From: an uncultured Candidatus Peregrinibacteria bacterium
Lineage (GTDB): Bacteria > Patescibacteriota > JACMRA01
Direction of reading: 5' to 3'
Assembly: GCA_937127165.1 (NCBI GenBank)
Contig: CAKZLR010000046.1
Span: 1-29,354 of the forward strand
DNA: 29,354 nucleotides
Both the position numbers and the translations under genes were made by a program. Of this stretch, positions 1 to 9,660 are shown one piece after another (the stretch's first letter is position 1; each line of letters begins with the position of its first letter). The notes beneath the pieces were generated by a model that was given only the letters and a program-made list of their open reading frames with translations, searched no databases and was not told the DNA's origin.

Positions 1-76
1 TATAATTCCTAATTACCGAACTAGTACTAAGCTTAGAACTGTTATTTTAATCAATTACAGATAAATAATATTCGTG

Positions 77-676
77 TTAACATGTTTTAAAATCTTCTAA
101 AAAAGGTTCATTGGCAATTGACATCATTTCCCTATCACCCCCTAGAATCTTCAATATTGGTTTAGATCTCCAAAAATCTCTTTTATAGGAAAAACTTTTT
201 GTTTGTTGGAACAATTTGGAGTTGCTAGCTTAAATGCAAAAACGATTTGGTTTAGGGTAGTTTTAGTTTGCATTCTAGTAGCAATAATATTGTCGATTTT
301 CGAATATCCACCTATGGTTTTCCCATGTTTCTAGTGAAGCTGAAACGGTCACCGCTTGGTGGTTTTGTGATTGATGCCACTTAATCTTTGAAATTGCTTG
401 GGGATTAAGAATTTTGTCGATTTTATAAACAAAACTTTGAGTCTTTGTCTGGATAAAATCAACCTTTTGGTTGTTTAAAAAATAAACTAATAACTTTTTT
501 AGCTGTGTGGTTTGTCTATTAGACCTAGCTTATACTTTTTAGAAAAGTTGGAAAAAATTTCAATAACCCTAAATTAATATCTACCAAGCCCGAAACAATG
601 AATCAAAAAAAGAGGTAAAATGTCTTTTATGATGATAGTTCCGTCAAAGTCAAACAAAGCAAGTACAAGTTTGCAT
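77..676 (-). pseudogene. Decayed HAD-IB family hydrolase (phosphoserine phosphatase-like)
   Basis: Reading the minus strand across frameshifts recovers the hallmarks of the HAD superfamily subfamily IB. Near 640-670 there is LALFDFDGTI (motif I, nucleophile Asp). Near 325-350 there is VTVSASLETW (motif II, normally vvSASxxxW). Near 90-130 there is GGDREMMSIANEPF (motif III, normally GDSxGDxxML...A..P). These pieces lie in different frames with several stop codons between them, so no functional product is possible. The span of about 600 nt matches the usual 200-residue length. The frame starts directly at the end of the decayed epimerase, implying the two were once an operon. Family members are small-molecule phosphatases; in this cluster a role in dephosphorylating a lipid-linked sugar phosphate is an inference. 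Confidence 0.72.
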
Positions 677-679
677 ATC

Positions 680-1707
680 TTAGAAAAACATTTTTACTAG
701 CTTGAGAATAACTTGTTTCCAAGGTATTCGGTGTGATACACCAGTCTGACCAATAAATTTTGATAAATTTTGTAAATACTAGTGATACTTACGAAGTAAA
801 GCTTGTTTATTAGAATATTTTGAATAAACCTGGTTTTTGTTCGGCTTTTTCTATAGACACAAAAGAATCTTTGGCAGCTGTTTTGTGCGCCCATTTATAT
901 AAAGGAGATAATTTAAAAAACTCTAAAATTCTCAGTATCCAAATAGCTGGAGTAGCTGGTATAGGAATGATCTTTTTACCAAAACCAGCTCCATCCAAAA
1001 TCACTTGGTAGTCGTCTTTCATAGTGATAAATTATCTTAGCTTCAATTTGAATGTGTCATTAACCAATTTTTCATCCTTAGCAAGGATTAAGTAAATCAC
1101 CTCACACAAATCTTCCGTATCTAAAAGATGATAAAAGCTTTTGTCATTATCTAGTATAAGAAAATTCTTACCATCTTTTGCTCAATCATATAACAAAGCA
1201 AATACTCCAAACCTTTCTGGACCTACAAACGACTTTGGGGAATAATCGGCAAACACATTCCTCGATCACAGTATTGCAAACATGAATTCTTCGGCCATAA
1301 CTTTAGCTTTGCCATATACTCCTACACCTTCTAATTTGCCTTCCTCTTTCAAGAGAAGATGGTCTGATATACCATAAACAGCAGTAGAAGAGATATATAC
1401 AAACCTTTTAATATTGTGATTTTAGCTATCTCTAAGAGATTTCTAGTTTCCTCCACGTCAATGAACACTATGTCAAATTCGGAATAAAGCAGCAAAACTA
1501 CAGCGGTATGAACAACCCAGTCCACATCTCACATAGTTTCATTCACAATTTTTTTGTCTTTTATATCTTTTTTAATAAAAGCAATCTGGCCTTTTCAGGG
1601 TAGTCAAAACGGCCATATAGAGAATAATTATTATATGTTTATGTTTGGGAGATACGAACTAGACTAATACCCAAAAATCCAGAGTCACTAGCAATTAATA
1701 CACTCAT
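680..1707 (-). pseudogene. Decayed NAD-dependent epimerase/dehydratase (extended SDR)
   Basis: The N-terminus reads MSVLIASDSGFLGISLV, a mutated Rossmann GxxGxxG motif. The last third is largely open (IPIPATPAIWILRILEFF, then KDSFVSIEKAEQKPGLF). After a frameshift it continues YSNKQALLRKYH, stop, YLQNLSKF, GQTGVSHRIPWKQ and ends KMFF. The stop at 779-781 is TAG where family members carry Trp, a one-base change from TGG. Extended short-chain dehydrogenases of this kind interconvert nucleotide- or lipid-linked sugars with NAD(P). The span is about 340 codons, the normal family length, but it is not divisible by three and the middle is full of stops. It sits between a decayed membrane protein and the HAD-IB remnant on the same strand. 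Confidence 0.75.
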
Positions 1708-1759
1708 ATTACTTAGTTTAAAAAATTAATTTTTGGAAAAATATTAAACGAAGAATTGC

Positions 1760-3110
1760 ACTAGTTATTTCTTTATATGATATGACCTCTACCATAACCT
1801 CCAAAAAGCTATAAAAAACTATCAGCAGCAAAATTACAACTTGATTTTTTAATCAACATTCCCCAAAAACTTTTGGCCACATTTTCATGGTTAAGAGCAA
1901 CCACCAAAACACTAACAAAATTTAGAATTACAAACACAGGTAGTCATTTAAAATAGTCCACGGCAATTATAGACAACAAAAAAGAGAAAATGTACTAACA
2001 TGAACAAAATATAGAGATTTCTGATACTAATATTACAAATTAGCCAGTTTTTTAAAACCTTTATATATTTTTACCAATAGCTAAGTTTAGCTTAATCTTG
2101 TTGATCAGTCTTATCAATTTGATCTTCATTTTTTAAATCCAATTTCAGTCTTAGATAGTTTGGTTTTTTGTGTTAGACCATCGGTAAATATAGAATAAAT
2201 CTTTTGTTCTATTGAATCTTTTTAGCTTCGATTTCAAGAGTATTGAAAAGATTTTTCCAAAAAATATAGAAAATCATAAAAAGTGGGAATAAGTAAGACA
2301 AAACTAACTAGCAAACCTACCAAAATTTCTGGTCTCGTGATGTGATGAAAATTAACTCGAAGATGTTGGCCCAGGTTGTTAAAATATTCCATTTTTACAG
2401 GCATATTGTGTGTATCTATAAATGCCTATATAATATTAAGAGCTTCTATCATTCGTTCAGGATTTTAATACTTTACAAGACCAAATTTCTGTAATGCTAA
2501 AAAAGTTAGTAAAGCGAAAAATAAGCCAGTTATTTGTTATATTCAAACTTTGATTCAGGTAGCTTCGTAAAAAATAATAGCTAATCAAAGAAAGTGTAAA
2601 AATAACAAAAAATTTTGGTAATCAAAGTTCCTATTATACCTAAAAATCCTATACTATAAAACTATAAAACCAAATAGAATAGCTTAATTTGTGAATTATA
2701 AACATTGAAATAGTAAATAAAAGCTATAAGAACAAATCAAACCTACCAAAATTGGAAAAACTAGTAAAGTAGAACAATCCCAGAGGGTGAAAAGCAATCA
2801 ACAAAAAAAGTGACCAGACTCCAGGATTATTAAATATTATGCATGAAATAAACCCAAACAAAGATAAAAATTGCAATCAAAAACAAATAAAATAAAGTAC
2901 AGGCTATAGTGATATTACGGTTGGCACTCGATCAACGAACCAACTAAAAAACAGTCCCTACCAAACCACGACTAATAAAACCATCCTTATATGAAACAAT
3001 CTAATGAGTTGCAATCCTAGAAGATATAGGACTACTTTTTTGTATAATTTTAAACAACAACACAAAACTAAGCATCTTCAAGAGTAACACAAAATATAAG
3101 AAATTCTTTT
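1760..3110 (-). pseudogene. Decayed polytopic membrane protein
   Basis: No frame is open for long, but coherent hydrophobic peptides follow one another on the minus strand: KDGFISRGLVGTVF near 2950-2990, FHPLGLFYFTSFSNFGRFDL near 2730-2800, LFFALLTFLALQKFG near 2490-2530, RPEILVGLLVSFVL near 2300-2340, and DYFK-stop-LPVFVILNFVSVLVVALN near 1880-1960. Two stops lie at plausible former Trp codons: TAG at 2944-2946 and TGA at 1944-1946. The SRGLVG and FGRFDL motifs resemble uncharacterised bacterial multi-pass membrane proteins found with polysaccharide genes; I cannot name the family. Length would be about 430-450 residues. The gene lies between GtrA and the epimerase in the dead cluster, so a lipid-linked sugar transferase or polymerase is conceivable but unproven. 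Confidence 0.5.
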
Positions 3111-3124
3111 TGTTAATAGACTCT

Positions 3125-3502
3125 TGTAACCATTGTTTAAGTTTTTGATAAAAACATAATCTTTATCTAAAAAAGTTTACTCCAACCAGTATTGATTAGA
3201 AAATAAAAAGTTAGTTCAAATACCCAAAAAATAGCAGTTGTCCAAACTACCATAAAAGAATATAAAAAATTTGTTTATATCTTCTACATGTGATTTAGTT
3301 ATATACTAAAAAATAAAAATTTTATCCAAAATATATTTAATTATCAAACCAACCAAAGCACCAATTGCTAAGCTAAAATAAATATACAAAATCCAGAATA
3401 AATCTGAAAAAATAGCCACTGACTGGCTAAATTTAGACCAATTGCAACAACAGCAAAATTCCACAGAGCAAGATTTTGTTTAATGTTTAAATTAAATAAC
3501 AT
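3125..3502 (-). pseudogene. Decayed GtrA-family membrane protein
   Basis: The minus strand opens with MLFNLNIKQNLALWNFAVV and an unbroken stretch to about 3300, including GALVGLIIKYILDKIFIF, the conserved G..vg...KyxldkxfiF motif of GtrA (PF04138). After a stop and a frameshift it continues VWTTAIFWVFELTFYFLI, NTGWSKLF and DKDYVFIKNLN, giving the expected four-helix, roughly 125-residue layout. GtrA proteins help move or use polyprenyl-phosphate-linked sugars; mycobacterial Rv3789 is the member linked to decaprenyl-phosphoryl-arabinose. The gene follows the UbiA remnant in the same orientation and is clearly inactivated. Confidence 0.7.
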
Positions 3503-3544
3503 AAATACTTATTACCCAAGATAATATACAAAATTGCCTATTAC

Positions 3545-4422
3545 CTAAAGGGTCAACACCCAACCGAGCAAAATAATTTGCATAAAACCATCTTTAAGCA
3601 AGACATCAGCGAGTGGAGGAGTTTTTTGTAAAAATATAGTAAAATTTAAATATCTATAATATATCGAGGATAATCTAAAAAGTAGTTAAATAAAAGATAT
3701 CTATTGCCAATCTTATGCTCTTATATCAGAAGAAATCGTATACATCAAATACGATACTAAGATCACAGCTGACATTGTATTCATAATAGTATTTATGAAC
3801 TAGAAATTATAACCATCAATTAATTTTTTGTTTTTTGATTAGTGTGCTGACTATAACTGCTAAAAGATCGTTTCTTCTCTTGAACAAACCCAAAAGCAAG
3901 GCTAATAGGAAAGTCATAATAATGATCCATGAGGAGGGCAAAATCCCGGTTGCCCAACTACCTACAAAAATTTTAATTATTTTAATTACAAAACCTAAAA
4001 CAATCGAACAAATGTCCATACAATTGCGATTTTTCTAAAAAAGAGACTATAAAATGCATGGTTGATCAAGTAAAATAAAATAAAAGTAAAGCAAAGACTT
4101 CTAAACCCAATATACTCAAACTAACAGAAAGTCCAGTTAGAATCAAGACAATACCTAAAAACAATGCAAAAGTAATACTTATTTGTCCGCTTTTACTAGA
4201 GGACGATGTTTTTTGTTAGATGTAGATGATCGCTTTGTCTATCAAAAATATTATTAAATACATACACGCCACTAGCAACCACAGAAAAAGTCAAGAAAGT
4301 TAAAAAACCGTTTGTAGTACCTTTAATTGAAAAATCTCTCCAGCAAAAAAGCTGGCAAAAAAATAAACAAGTTTTTTTACCTAGTGGCTTATTCTAGCTA
4401 GAATTAGGATAATTTTTGTCAT
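3545..4422 (-). pseudogene. Decayed UbiA-family decaprenyl-phosphate phosphoribosyltransferase-like protein
   Basis: Minus-strand pieces, in order: MTKIILILARISH-stop-VKKLVYFFASFFAGEIF; then VVASGVYVFNNIFDRQSDHL with TKKHRPLVKSGQIS; then an open stretch at 3816-4019 containing GSWATGILPSSWIIIMTF and LALLLGLFKRRNDL; then NTMSAVILVSYLMYTISSD and ADVLLKDGFMQIILLGWVL. The NxxxDxxxDxxHxxKxxRP pattern is the first prenyl-diphosphate/Mg site of UbiA proteins. The order and content match the subfamily that transfers 5-phosphoribose from PRPP to polyprenyl phosphate. The stop at 4381-4383 (TAG) sits at the Trp of the family's KxWVKN motif. Several frameshifts make it a certain pseudogene. It is the first gene of the eroded cluster. 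Confidence 0.72.
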
Positions 4423-4423
4423 A

Positions 4424-4652
4424 CTAAATAACTAAATAAAATCCTACTTCCAGTTCAGACCGTGCATCCACTATCTGATTGAACTCAAAAGTTTTTAGTG
4501 TGGTGCTCTTAAGAGAAACCATTTTTTAAAAAAAACCAATTCTAATCTAGAAACTAGACTTTGATTTTCAAAAAATTCTTCGTCAAACTTAAATTGATTT
4601 TATCATCAACAAATAGCTTTTAATTATGTTGTCTAAAACTGCAACAATTAAA
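4424..4652. other. Spacer between murC and the decayed UbiA gene
   Basis: About 230 bases lie downstream of murC. A 32-codon minus-strand frame (4424-4522, MVSLKSTTLKTFEF...) ends two bases before the UbiA remnant. It could be a scrap of another decayed gene or a chance frame. No clear terminator hairpin with a T-run was seen after murC. Confidence 0.3.
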
Positions 4653-5990
4653 TTAAAAGACTGATGTCTCAATCAAATTTTTAACAAAACTTCTAGCGTA
4701 GTCATCTATTGTCCCCGCTCCCATAAAAATCACGATGTCTCCATTTTTAATAAACTCTTGCAATTTAGAAGATAATTCTTGATTCAAGTCTACCGTAAAC
4801 ACTTGTTTACCAAGTTGATTGACATAATTAGCTAGCTCAGTTTTACTAAGTATTTCAAGATCCAGATTTTCTCTAGTTAAATAGGTATCTGTCCAGAAAA
4901 GATAATCCACCCCATTAAAACAATCTTTATAATCTCGTCTTACTTGATATTGCCTAGTATTTTGATGGGGCTGATAAACTACTACAATTTTAGAATTATT
5001 TAAGTTATTTTTCAAACGGAACTCCTGAGCTAGTTGAATAGTAGCAGCTATTTCTGTTGGATGGTGGGCATAGTCAGTAAATACAAAATTTATCAACTTT
5101 TCAAACCGCCTTTGAGTGCCGGGAAAACCAGAAATAGTTGATCTTAAATCATCTAAATCTGTCCATAAACCAAGTTTCGCAAAACATTGAATAGCTAAAT
5201 AAGCATTTTGTCGATTATGAAGTCCGTTTAAGTTTATTTTGTCTAAATATTCTTTTAGAATTAACTCGTCAAAAATATAAACATTTTCGAATGTATTTAG
5301 TTTTTGCAGATCTTTTTGCCAACCTAACGACCATACTCTAGTTTTAGATAAAAATGTATTAAAAGCATCAAAATAGTCTTCTTGACTAGGATATGTGTCT
5401 TGATGGTCATAGTCTAAACTCGTCAAAACCGTATAATCTGGTTCAAAATCTAAAAAATTACGATCAAATTCATCGCACTCGTACACAAAATATTGACTAG
5501 ACTTCTGGTATTTGGCAGATTTAGTAAAGAGTGGGTTAGTACCTACCAAATAGCTAACAGCAATCTTAAATTGCTGAAAGAGCCAGACCAACATAGCCGT
5601 AGTAGTCGTTTTGCCGTGTGTTCCAACAACACAAATAAGTTTAAGATTGTTTTTTTTAATTAAAAAATTTAGAAACTGACTCCTTTTAGAGATTCTAATT
5701 TGCTTTTCCGGATTTTTTTTGTTCCATTGTTTAATAAATTGATATTCTGGATGAGTTTTAGGGTCTATTGCTGATGTAAAAATAAACCAATCAATTGGAT
5801 CTTCCGTTTGAACTTGTCTAATAAATCCTCCATCTTGGCTAAAATCTATTCGGATATTTTTATCCCTCAACACCTTGATAGCTAAGCTTTCACAAATATC
5901 GGAACCTGAGACTTTTATACCGAGATCACAAGCTAAACTTGCTAGAGGTGCCAGTCCACTACCACAAATGCCAGAAATATAAATATGCAT
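4653..5990 (-). CDS. murC: UDP-N-acetylmuramate--L-alanine ligase (MurC)
   Basis: MurC adds L-Ala to UDP-MurNAc with ATP, the first step of the peptidoglycan stem peptide, in the cytoplasm. With the ATG at 5990 the protein has 445 residues, normal for the family. Visible features are the N-terminal nucleotide-fold loop GICGSGLAPLA (8-18), the P-loop GTHGKTTTT (123-131), ECDEFDRNFL (171-180), DYDHQDTYP (193-201), then QRRFE and DYAHHPTEIAA near 300-320 in the C-terminal half, and QPHQNTR. The DRNFL and YAHHPTE motifs favour MurC over the recycling ligase Mpl, although ICG at the start is Mpl-like. A TTG 30 bases upstream is in frame, but it overlaps a TTGACA box, so the ATG is preferred. The gene follows ftsZ on the same strand after a 319-base gap. 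Confidence 0.87.
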   Translation of the reverse strand: MHIYISGICGSGLAPLASLACDLGIKVSGSDICESLAIKVLRDKNIRIDFSQDGGFIRQVQTEDPIDWFIFTSAIDPKTHPEYQFIKQWNKKNPEKQIRISKRSQFLNFLIKKNNLKLICVVGTHGKTTTTAMLVWLFQQFKIAVSYLVGTNPLFTKSAKYQKSSQYFVYECDEFDRNFLDFEPDYTVLTSLDYDHQDTYPSQEDYFDAFNTFLSKTRVWSLGWQKDLQKLNTFENVYIFDELILKEYLDKINLNGLHNRQNAYLAIQCFAKLGLWTDLDDLRSTISGFPGTQRRFEKLINFVFTDYAHHPTEIAATIQLAQEFRLKNNLNNSKIVVVYQPHQNTRQYQVRRDYKDCFNGVDYLFWTDTYLTRENLDLEILSKTELANYVNQLGKQVFTVDLNQELSSKLQEFIKNGDIVIFMGAGTIDDYARSFVKNLIETSVF

Positions 5991-6309
5991 ATATTTATAC
6001 CAAATAAATACAAATGTCAAAAATTAAGTCAAACTTTTTATTGTTTTTTTTGGGACATACTTATTATATGGATTATTTTTAATAAAAATTTTTAATAAAA
6101 ATATCTTTACAAACTTGAATTCAAATTAAAACACAAATATTCTCACGAATTAAATCGTCAATTGACCATATTTTTTAAAAAAATTTTTATCAAAAGTTCA
6201 AATAACAAATAATTACAAAGAACAACCCTACCTAAAACCTACTAATTAAGGTCATCTCACCACAACCACCTTTTAAAAATAAAAACTACAAAAAATAATT
6301 TAAAATAAA
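5991..6309. promoter_or_regulatory. murC upstream region with -35-like boxes
   Basis: The 319-base gap between ftsZ and murC is very AT-rich, with short repeats of TTTTTAATAAAAA around 6077-6105. On the minus strand TTGACA (6015-6020) and TTGACT (6027-6032) lie 24-42 bases before the murC ATG, with TATAAA at 5994-5999. Spacer lengths are imperfect (15 for the first pair), so the exact -10 is uncertain, but any transcript from here would have almost no leader. I see no gene in the gap. Confidence 0.4.
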
Positions 6310-7470
6310 TTATTCTTCATCTTTCTTGATTTTATTTCTGATAAAAGCCGGAATATCTAATTCGTCTATATCATCACTTTTATCTAGTTGCTGGTTGCTA
6401 AGATTTGACTGTCTGTTGTAATTTTCTTCTTTTCCTCGATTAAACTTTGGTGGAGTGTAAGGCATGCTAGACTGAGAGGTTGGCTTGTATCCGTCATAAT
6501 CATCTTTTTCTTTAGTAAAACCGGTTGCAATAACTGTAACTCTTACTTCATCCTGCAGGTTAGGATCGATTGAAGTACCAAAGATAATTTTGGCATCAGG
6601 ATCAACATGTTGATTAATTACTTCTGCAGCCTCATTAATAGCAAACATTGAGAGGTTTTTTCCACCTTGAACATTGAAAAGAACGCCCTTAGCACCTTCT
6701 GTACTCATCTCCAAAAGCGGTGAATCTATAGCCATCATAGCAGCTTGTCTAGCCACACTCTCGTCGCCACCACTAGCCCTGCCCATACCCATTAGAGCTG
6801 TTCCAGCATTACTCATAATCGCTCGAACATCAGCAAAGTCAACATTAACCTCTCCGGGGAAATTAATTAAATCAGAAATACCTTGGACTGCTTGTCTTAG
6901 AACATCATCAGAAATCTTAAAGGCCTCATATACACTTGTTCGTTTATCAATAATTTGAAGTAATCTTTGGTTAGGTACAACAATTACAGCATCAGCATTA
7001 GCTTTCAACCTCTCTATCCCCTCCTCAGCTATTTGCTTTCTTTTAGTGCCTTCAAAATCAAAAGGTTTAGTTACAACTCCAATCGTTAAAATTCCCATTC
7101 TCTTAGCTATTTCAGCAACTACAGGAGCAGCTCCAGTGCCAGTGCCACCACCCATACCTGCAGTAATAAAAACCATATCTGCACCAGCTAAAGCTGCCTC
7201 AATCTCTGCAGCACTTTCTTCACCAGCTTGTCTACCGACCTCGGCACTCATACCAGCACCAAGACCTCTGGTAACATTCGGACCCAACTGAATTACACCA
7301 TCTGCATGAATTTGTTTTAGAACTTGCAAGTCGGTGTTCATCGCCCAAAATTCTACACCTTCTAAACCTACTTCAATCATTCTTTTAATTGAATTACCCC
7401 CACAACCACCGACCCCAATAACTTTAATTTTAGCTGCTAAAGAGATTTTCGTAGAGTTAATACCTCCCAT
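6310..7470 (-). CDS. ftsZ: Cell division protein FtsZ
   Basis: FtsZ is the tubulin-like GTPase that polymerises into the division ring. From the ATG at 7470 it has 386 residues. The nucleotide site is complete: KVIGVGGCGGNS near residues 16-27, NTDLQVL near 45, and the tubulin signature GMGGGTGTGAAP near 105-116. The T7 loop NVDFADVR supplies the catalytic acids. A charged linker of about 60 residues ends in LDIPAFIRNKIKKDEE, the conserved C-terminal peptide that binds FtsA/ZipA-type partners. An ATG 54 bases further upstream (7524) would add 18 unconserved residues. The 7470 start is chosen because it has AGGGGAG eight bases before it, the only good Shine-Dalgarno site seen in the window, and gives a normal N-terminal length. 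It neighbours murC, a common dcw-cluster arrangement, but murG and ftsQ/A are not here. Confidence 0.96.
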   Translation of the reverse strand: MGGINSTKISLAAKIKVIGVGGCGGNSIKRMIEVGLEGVEFWAMNTDLQVLKQIHADGVIQLGPNVTRGLGAGMSAEVGRQAGEESAAEIEAALAGADMVFITAGMGGGTGTGAAPVVAEIAKRMGILTIGVVTKPFDFEGTKRKQIAEEGIERLKANADAVIVVPNQRLLQIIDKRTSVYEAFKISDDVLRQAVQGISDLINFPGEVNVDFADVRAIMSNAGTALMGMGRASGGDESVARQAAMMAIDSPLLEMSTEGAKGVLFNVQGGKNLSMFAINEAAEVINQHVDPDAKIIFGTSIDPNLQDEVRVTVIATGFTKEKDDYDGYKPTSQSSMPYTPPKFNRGKEENYNRQSNLSNQQLDKSDDIDELDIPAFIRNKIKKDEE

Positions 7471-7500
7471 AAAAGCATCTCCCCTACTGTTTAAATAATC
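7471..7500 (-). promoter_or_regulatory. Strong Shine-Dalgarno site deciding the ftsZ start
   Basis: On the minus strand AGGGGAG is followed by eight bases and ATG (7470). The other genes inspected, including rpsG, leuA, pgi, tsaD and murT, lack a comparable site. The outer ATG at 7524 has none. This favours 7470 as the translation start, though both could be used. Confidence 0.55.
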
Positions 7501-7677
7501 AGTTCTAAGTGTTTTTGACGACATATAGTGTCTTACAAATAGTTAAATGATTTAAACTTCAATCAAGACTTGCCTAATTGAGCTAGATTTGTCAAGTTTA
7601 TTCCACAATATTAAACAAGTTTTTAATCCTAACTTATTTAGAGCAATGAAAATATTATTTACAATATTATTGTCAAA

Positions 7678-7705
7678 TTGACATTTTGTTATTAACTGTT
7701 ATAAT
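7678..7705 (+). promoter_or_regulatory. Consensus sigma-70 type promoter for pgi
   Basis: TTGACA (7678-7683), a 16-base spacer and TATAAT (7700-7705) form a textbook housekeeping promoter pointing at pgi, leaving a leader of about 55 bases. A second TTGACA on the opposite strand (7671-7676) and one at 7590-7595 point toward ftsZ, with less certain -10 boxes (TATTTT 16 bases from the first). The 297-base ftsZ-pgi gap therefore looks like a divergent promoter region. Confidence 0.75.
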
Positions 7706-7767
7706 GTCATTATAAATTCCAAATAAACAAGCTTGTTAGAAATCTTAAAAAATACTTACAATATTGT

Positions 7768-9051
7768 ATGATCTCCGTAGATTTTTCTTACTTATACCAA
7801 ATTTATAAGTTTAACAAACGACATTCTGTTTCTAGTGAGGAGGTTGAACAATACCGTACACACTTTAACAAGTACTATAATAGATTAAAATCCAGGCAGC
7901 AAGGTTTTTTAGATTTGGGTAACCAACCTAAAACACTTAGAGTAATTCAAGATTTTGTAGAAAAACATAAAAATAAATTTAGCTATTTTGTAATTTTAGG
8001 TATTGGCGGGTCAATGTTAGGGCCAAAAACTATAGTCGAAGCACTAGCTAACGAAATACAAAAAAGTAAAGTAATCTGTTTGGATAATATTGATCCTTAC
8101 CTAATCAATCAAACACTAACAAAAATTGATTTAGCCAAAACGCTTTTTTTGGTACAAACCAAATCAGGTGGCACCCCAGAAACAATCGCTCAATATGTCT
8201 TTTTCAAAAATAAAGTAGAACAACAAGGCCTTACTTGGCAAAATCATTTTGTTTTTGTCACAGACCCAAAAATTGGTTGGCTAAGGCAAATCGCCAATGA
8301 GGAAAATATAACCACTTTTGAAATACCGGAAAATGTAGGAGGTCGTTTTAGTGTATTAACCCCAGTAGGTTTATTAATTAGCAATCTAATTGATTTAGAT
8401 ATAGCCAAGATGCTGGATGGAGCCAATCTGGTAGTACAAAACCAACTCCAAGACGCTTTTGATGTTGCTGTTAGTAGCTTTTTGTTGAACCAAAGAGGTA
8501 AAACTAATTTAGTTATCATGCCATACAATTCTAGGCTCAAAACCTTTACCGAATGGTGTGTGCAACTTGTTTCGGAAAGTACGGGTAAACAATTTGATCT
8601 TGACAATCAAGAGGTTTTTGCTGGATTAACCCCAATCCCTGCTTTAGGGGCTACGGATCAACATTCCCAGTTGCAATTATTTAAAGAAGGACCAAACGAT
8701 AAGCAATTTATTTTTATAAAAACAACCGATTATTTAGTAACCTTGGATATTCCAAGTGAAGAATTGGCATTAAACAACTCTTTAAACTATTTGGTAAACC
8801 AATCTTTTAACAGTCTAATCCAAGCGGAGTTTGAAGGCACTCGACAAAGTTTGACAGAATCTTTAAGACCAAGCATTACTTTGACAATTCATCAAACTGA
8901 TGAATCTAGTCTAGGAGCTTTGTTTATGTTTTTTGAATTATACACAGCTTTTTTGGGGGAAATGCTAAATATTAATACTTTTGATCAACCTGGAGTGGAG
9001 AGAAGTAAAGTCTTAACCAAGGAAATTTTGAGTAAAAGTAAAAACTTTTAA
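7768..9051 (+). CDS. pgi: Glucose-6-phosphate isomerase
   Basis: This enzyme interconverts glucose 6-phosphate and fructose 6-phosphate. The protein has 427 residues, the short bacterial form (compare about 550 in E. coli). The sugar-isomerase fold is evident: GIGGSMLGP (78-86), phosphate-binding TKSGGTPET (131-139), signature VGGRFSVLTPVG (190-201), SESTGK with catalytic Glu270, ATDQHSQLQ with catalytic His299, and QPGVERSK near the C-terminus with the conserved Lys414. The ATG is preceded by no Shine-Dalgarno site. It is transcribed divergently from ftsZ from its own consensus promoter and stands alone. Downstream is a decayed region, so it is probably monocistronic. Confidence 0.95.
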   Translation: MISVDFSYLYQIYKFNKRHSVSSEEVEQYRTHFNKYYNRLKSRQQGFLDLGNQPKTLRVIQDFVEKHKNKFSYFVILGIGGSMLGPKTIVEALANEIQKSKVICLDNIDPYLINQTLTKIDLAKTLFLVQTKSGGTPETIAQYVFFKNKVEQQGLTWQNHFVFVTDPKIGWLRQIANEENITTFEIPENVGGRFSVLTPVGLLISNLIDLDIAKMLDGANLVVQNQLQDAFDVAVSSFLLNQRGKTNLVIMPYNSRLKTFTEWCVQLVSESTGKQFDLDNQEVFAGLTPIPALGATDQHSQLQLFKEGPNDKQFIFIKTTDYLVTLDIPSEELALNNSLNYLVNQSFNSLIQAEFEGTRQSLTESLRPSITLTIHQTDESSLGALFMFFELYTAFLGEMLNINTFDQPGVERSKVLTKEILSKSKNF

Positions 9052-9070
9052 ACAGATCCTAACAAGAACT

Positions 9071-9104
9071 TAGTAACTTATTAGAGGGTATATAGTAACT
9101 TATT
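9071..9104. repeat. 12-bp direct repeat after pgi
   Basis: TAGTAACTTATT occurs at 9071-9082 and again at 9093-9104, just downstream of the pgi stop. It has no hairpin potential and is probably a slippage or duplication scar. Confidence 0.5.
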
Positions 9105-9259
9105 TAAGATTAAAACTTAAAATTATAAAATAAACTTTTTGGTTGTCAAAAATTTATGACAAGTCTAAAGAAGTTCGAAACAATCAGATATATCAAAAAA
9201 CATTATCAATAAACCACAAAATGTTTATATTATTTTATAATTTTCAGAAACACCTTTTA

Positions 9260-9660
9260 TTAAAAAGCATAAGATTTGCTACCATTCCTAACTGTATTAA
9301 GTTTAATAACTTCATCATTCTCGGCTGGGTTTATAATTAAAGAAACTATATCTTTTCCTTTTTCAAGAGCTTCGTCAACTTGCCCAAGCTTTCTTGATTT
9401 TTTCATTGGGTCATTATTGATATTATCAGATACTGGACATTTAAACCAGAATCGTAATTTATAAAGTTAAGGCCCGAACACTTTTCAGAAAAATCACTAC
9501 AATAAACATGATTAATCTTTTTTAAGTCTTCAACACAATTTTATATAATTGTTTCACTGAATATTCACAATTATATACACAACGCTATTTAAAGTAAACA
9601 AAAAGGTTTACCACTAAAACAGTAAAAATAAAACTATGATAATTGTTATTGATTAAAAGT
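9260..9660 (-). pseudogene. Decayed pilin-like or membrane-anchored protein
   Basis: Minus-strand peptides are coherent across frames. There is a hydrophobic segment SITIIIVLFLLF near 9610-9650, then CVEDLKKIN..., DFSEKCSGLNFINYDSGLN near 9440-9500. After a frameshift an open stretch follows: DNINNDPMKKSRKLGQVDEA, LEKGKDIVSLIINPAENDEV and IKLNTVRNGSKSYAF, to a stop at 9260-9262. One N-terminal helix followed by a soluble Cys-containing domain resembles type IV pilin-like or other anchored surface proteins. I do not recognise the family. Stops and at least one frameshift indicate a pseudogene. Confidence 0.42.

Noticed and set aside
820..1011. Plus-strand 63-codon frame near the epimerase remnant
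   Set aside because: The minus strand carries the recognisable epimerase C-terminus; this is its complement.
1..4422. Alternative genetic code (UGA or UAG read as an amino acid)
   Set aside because: The remnants also contain frameshifts and TAA stops. Intact genes use TGG for Trp and end in TAA, TAG and TGA, so recoding cannot rescue them.
6674..7291. Plus-strand open frames inside ftsZ
   Set aside because: They are shadow frames of the strongly conserved FtsZ GTPase domain.
9276..9464. Plus-strand open frame as a gene
   Set aside because: It lies antisense to the coherent minus-strand remnant ending at 9260 and its composition is that of a shadow frame.
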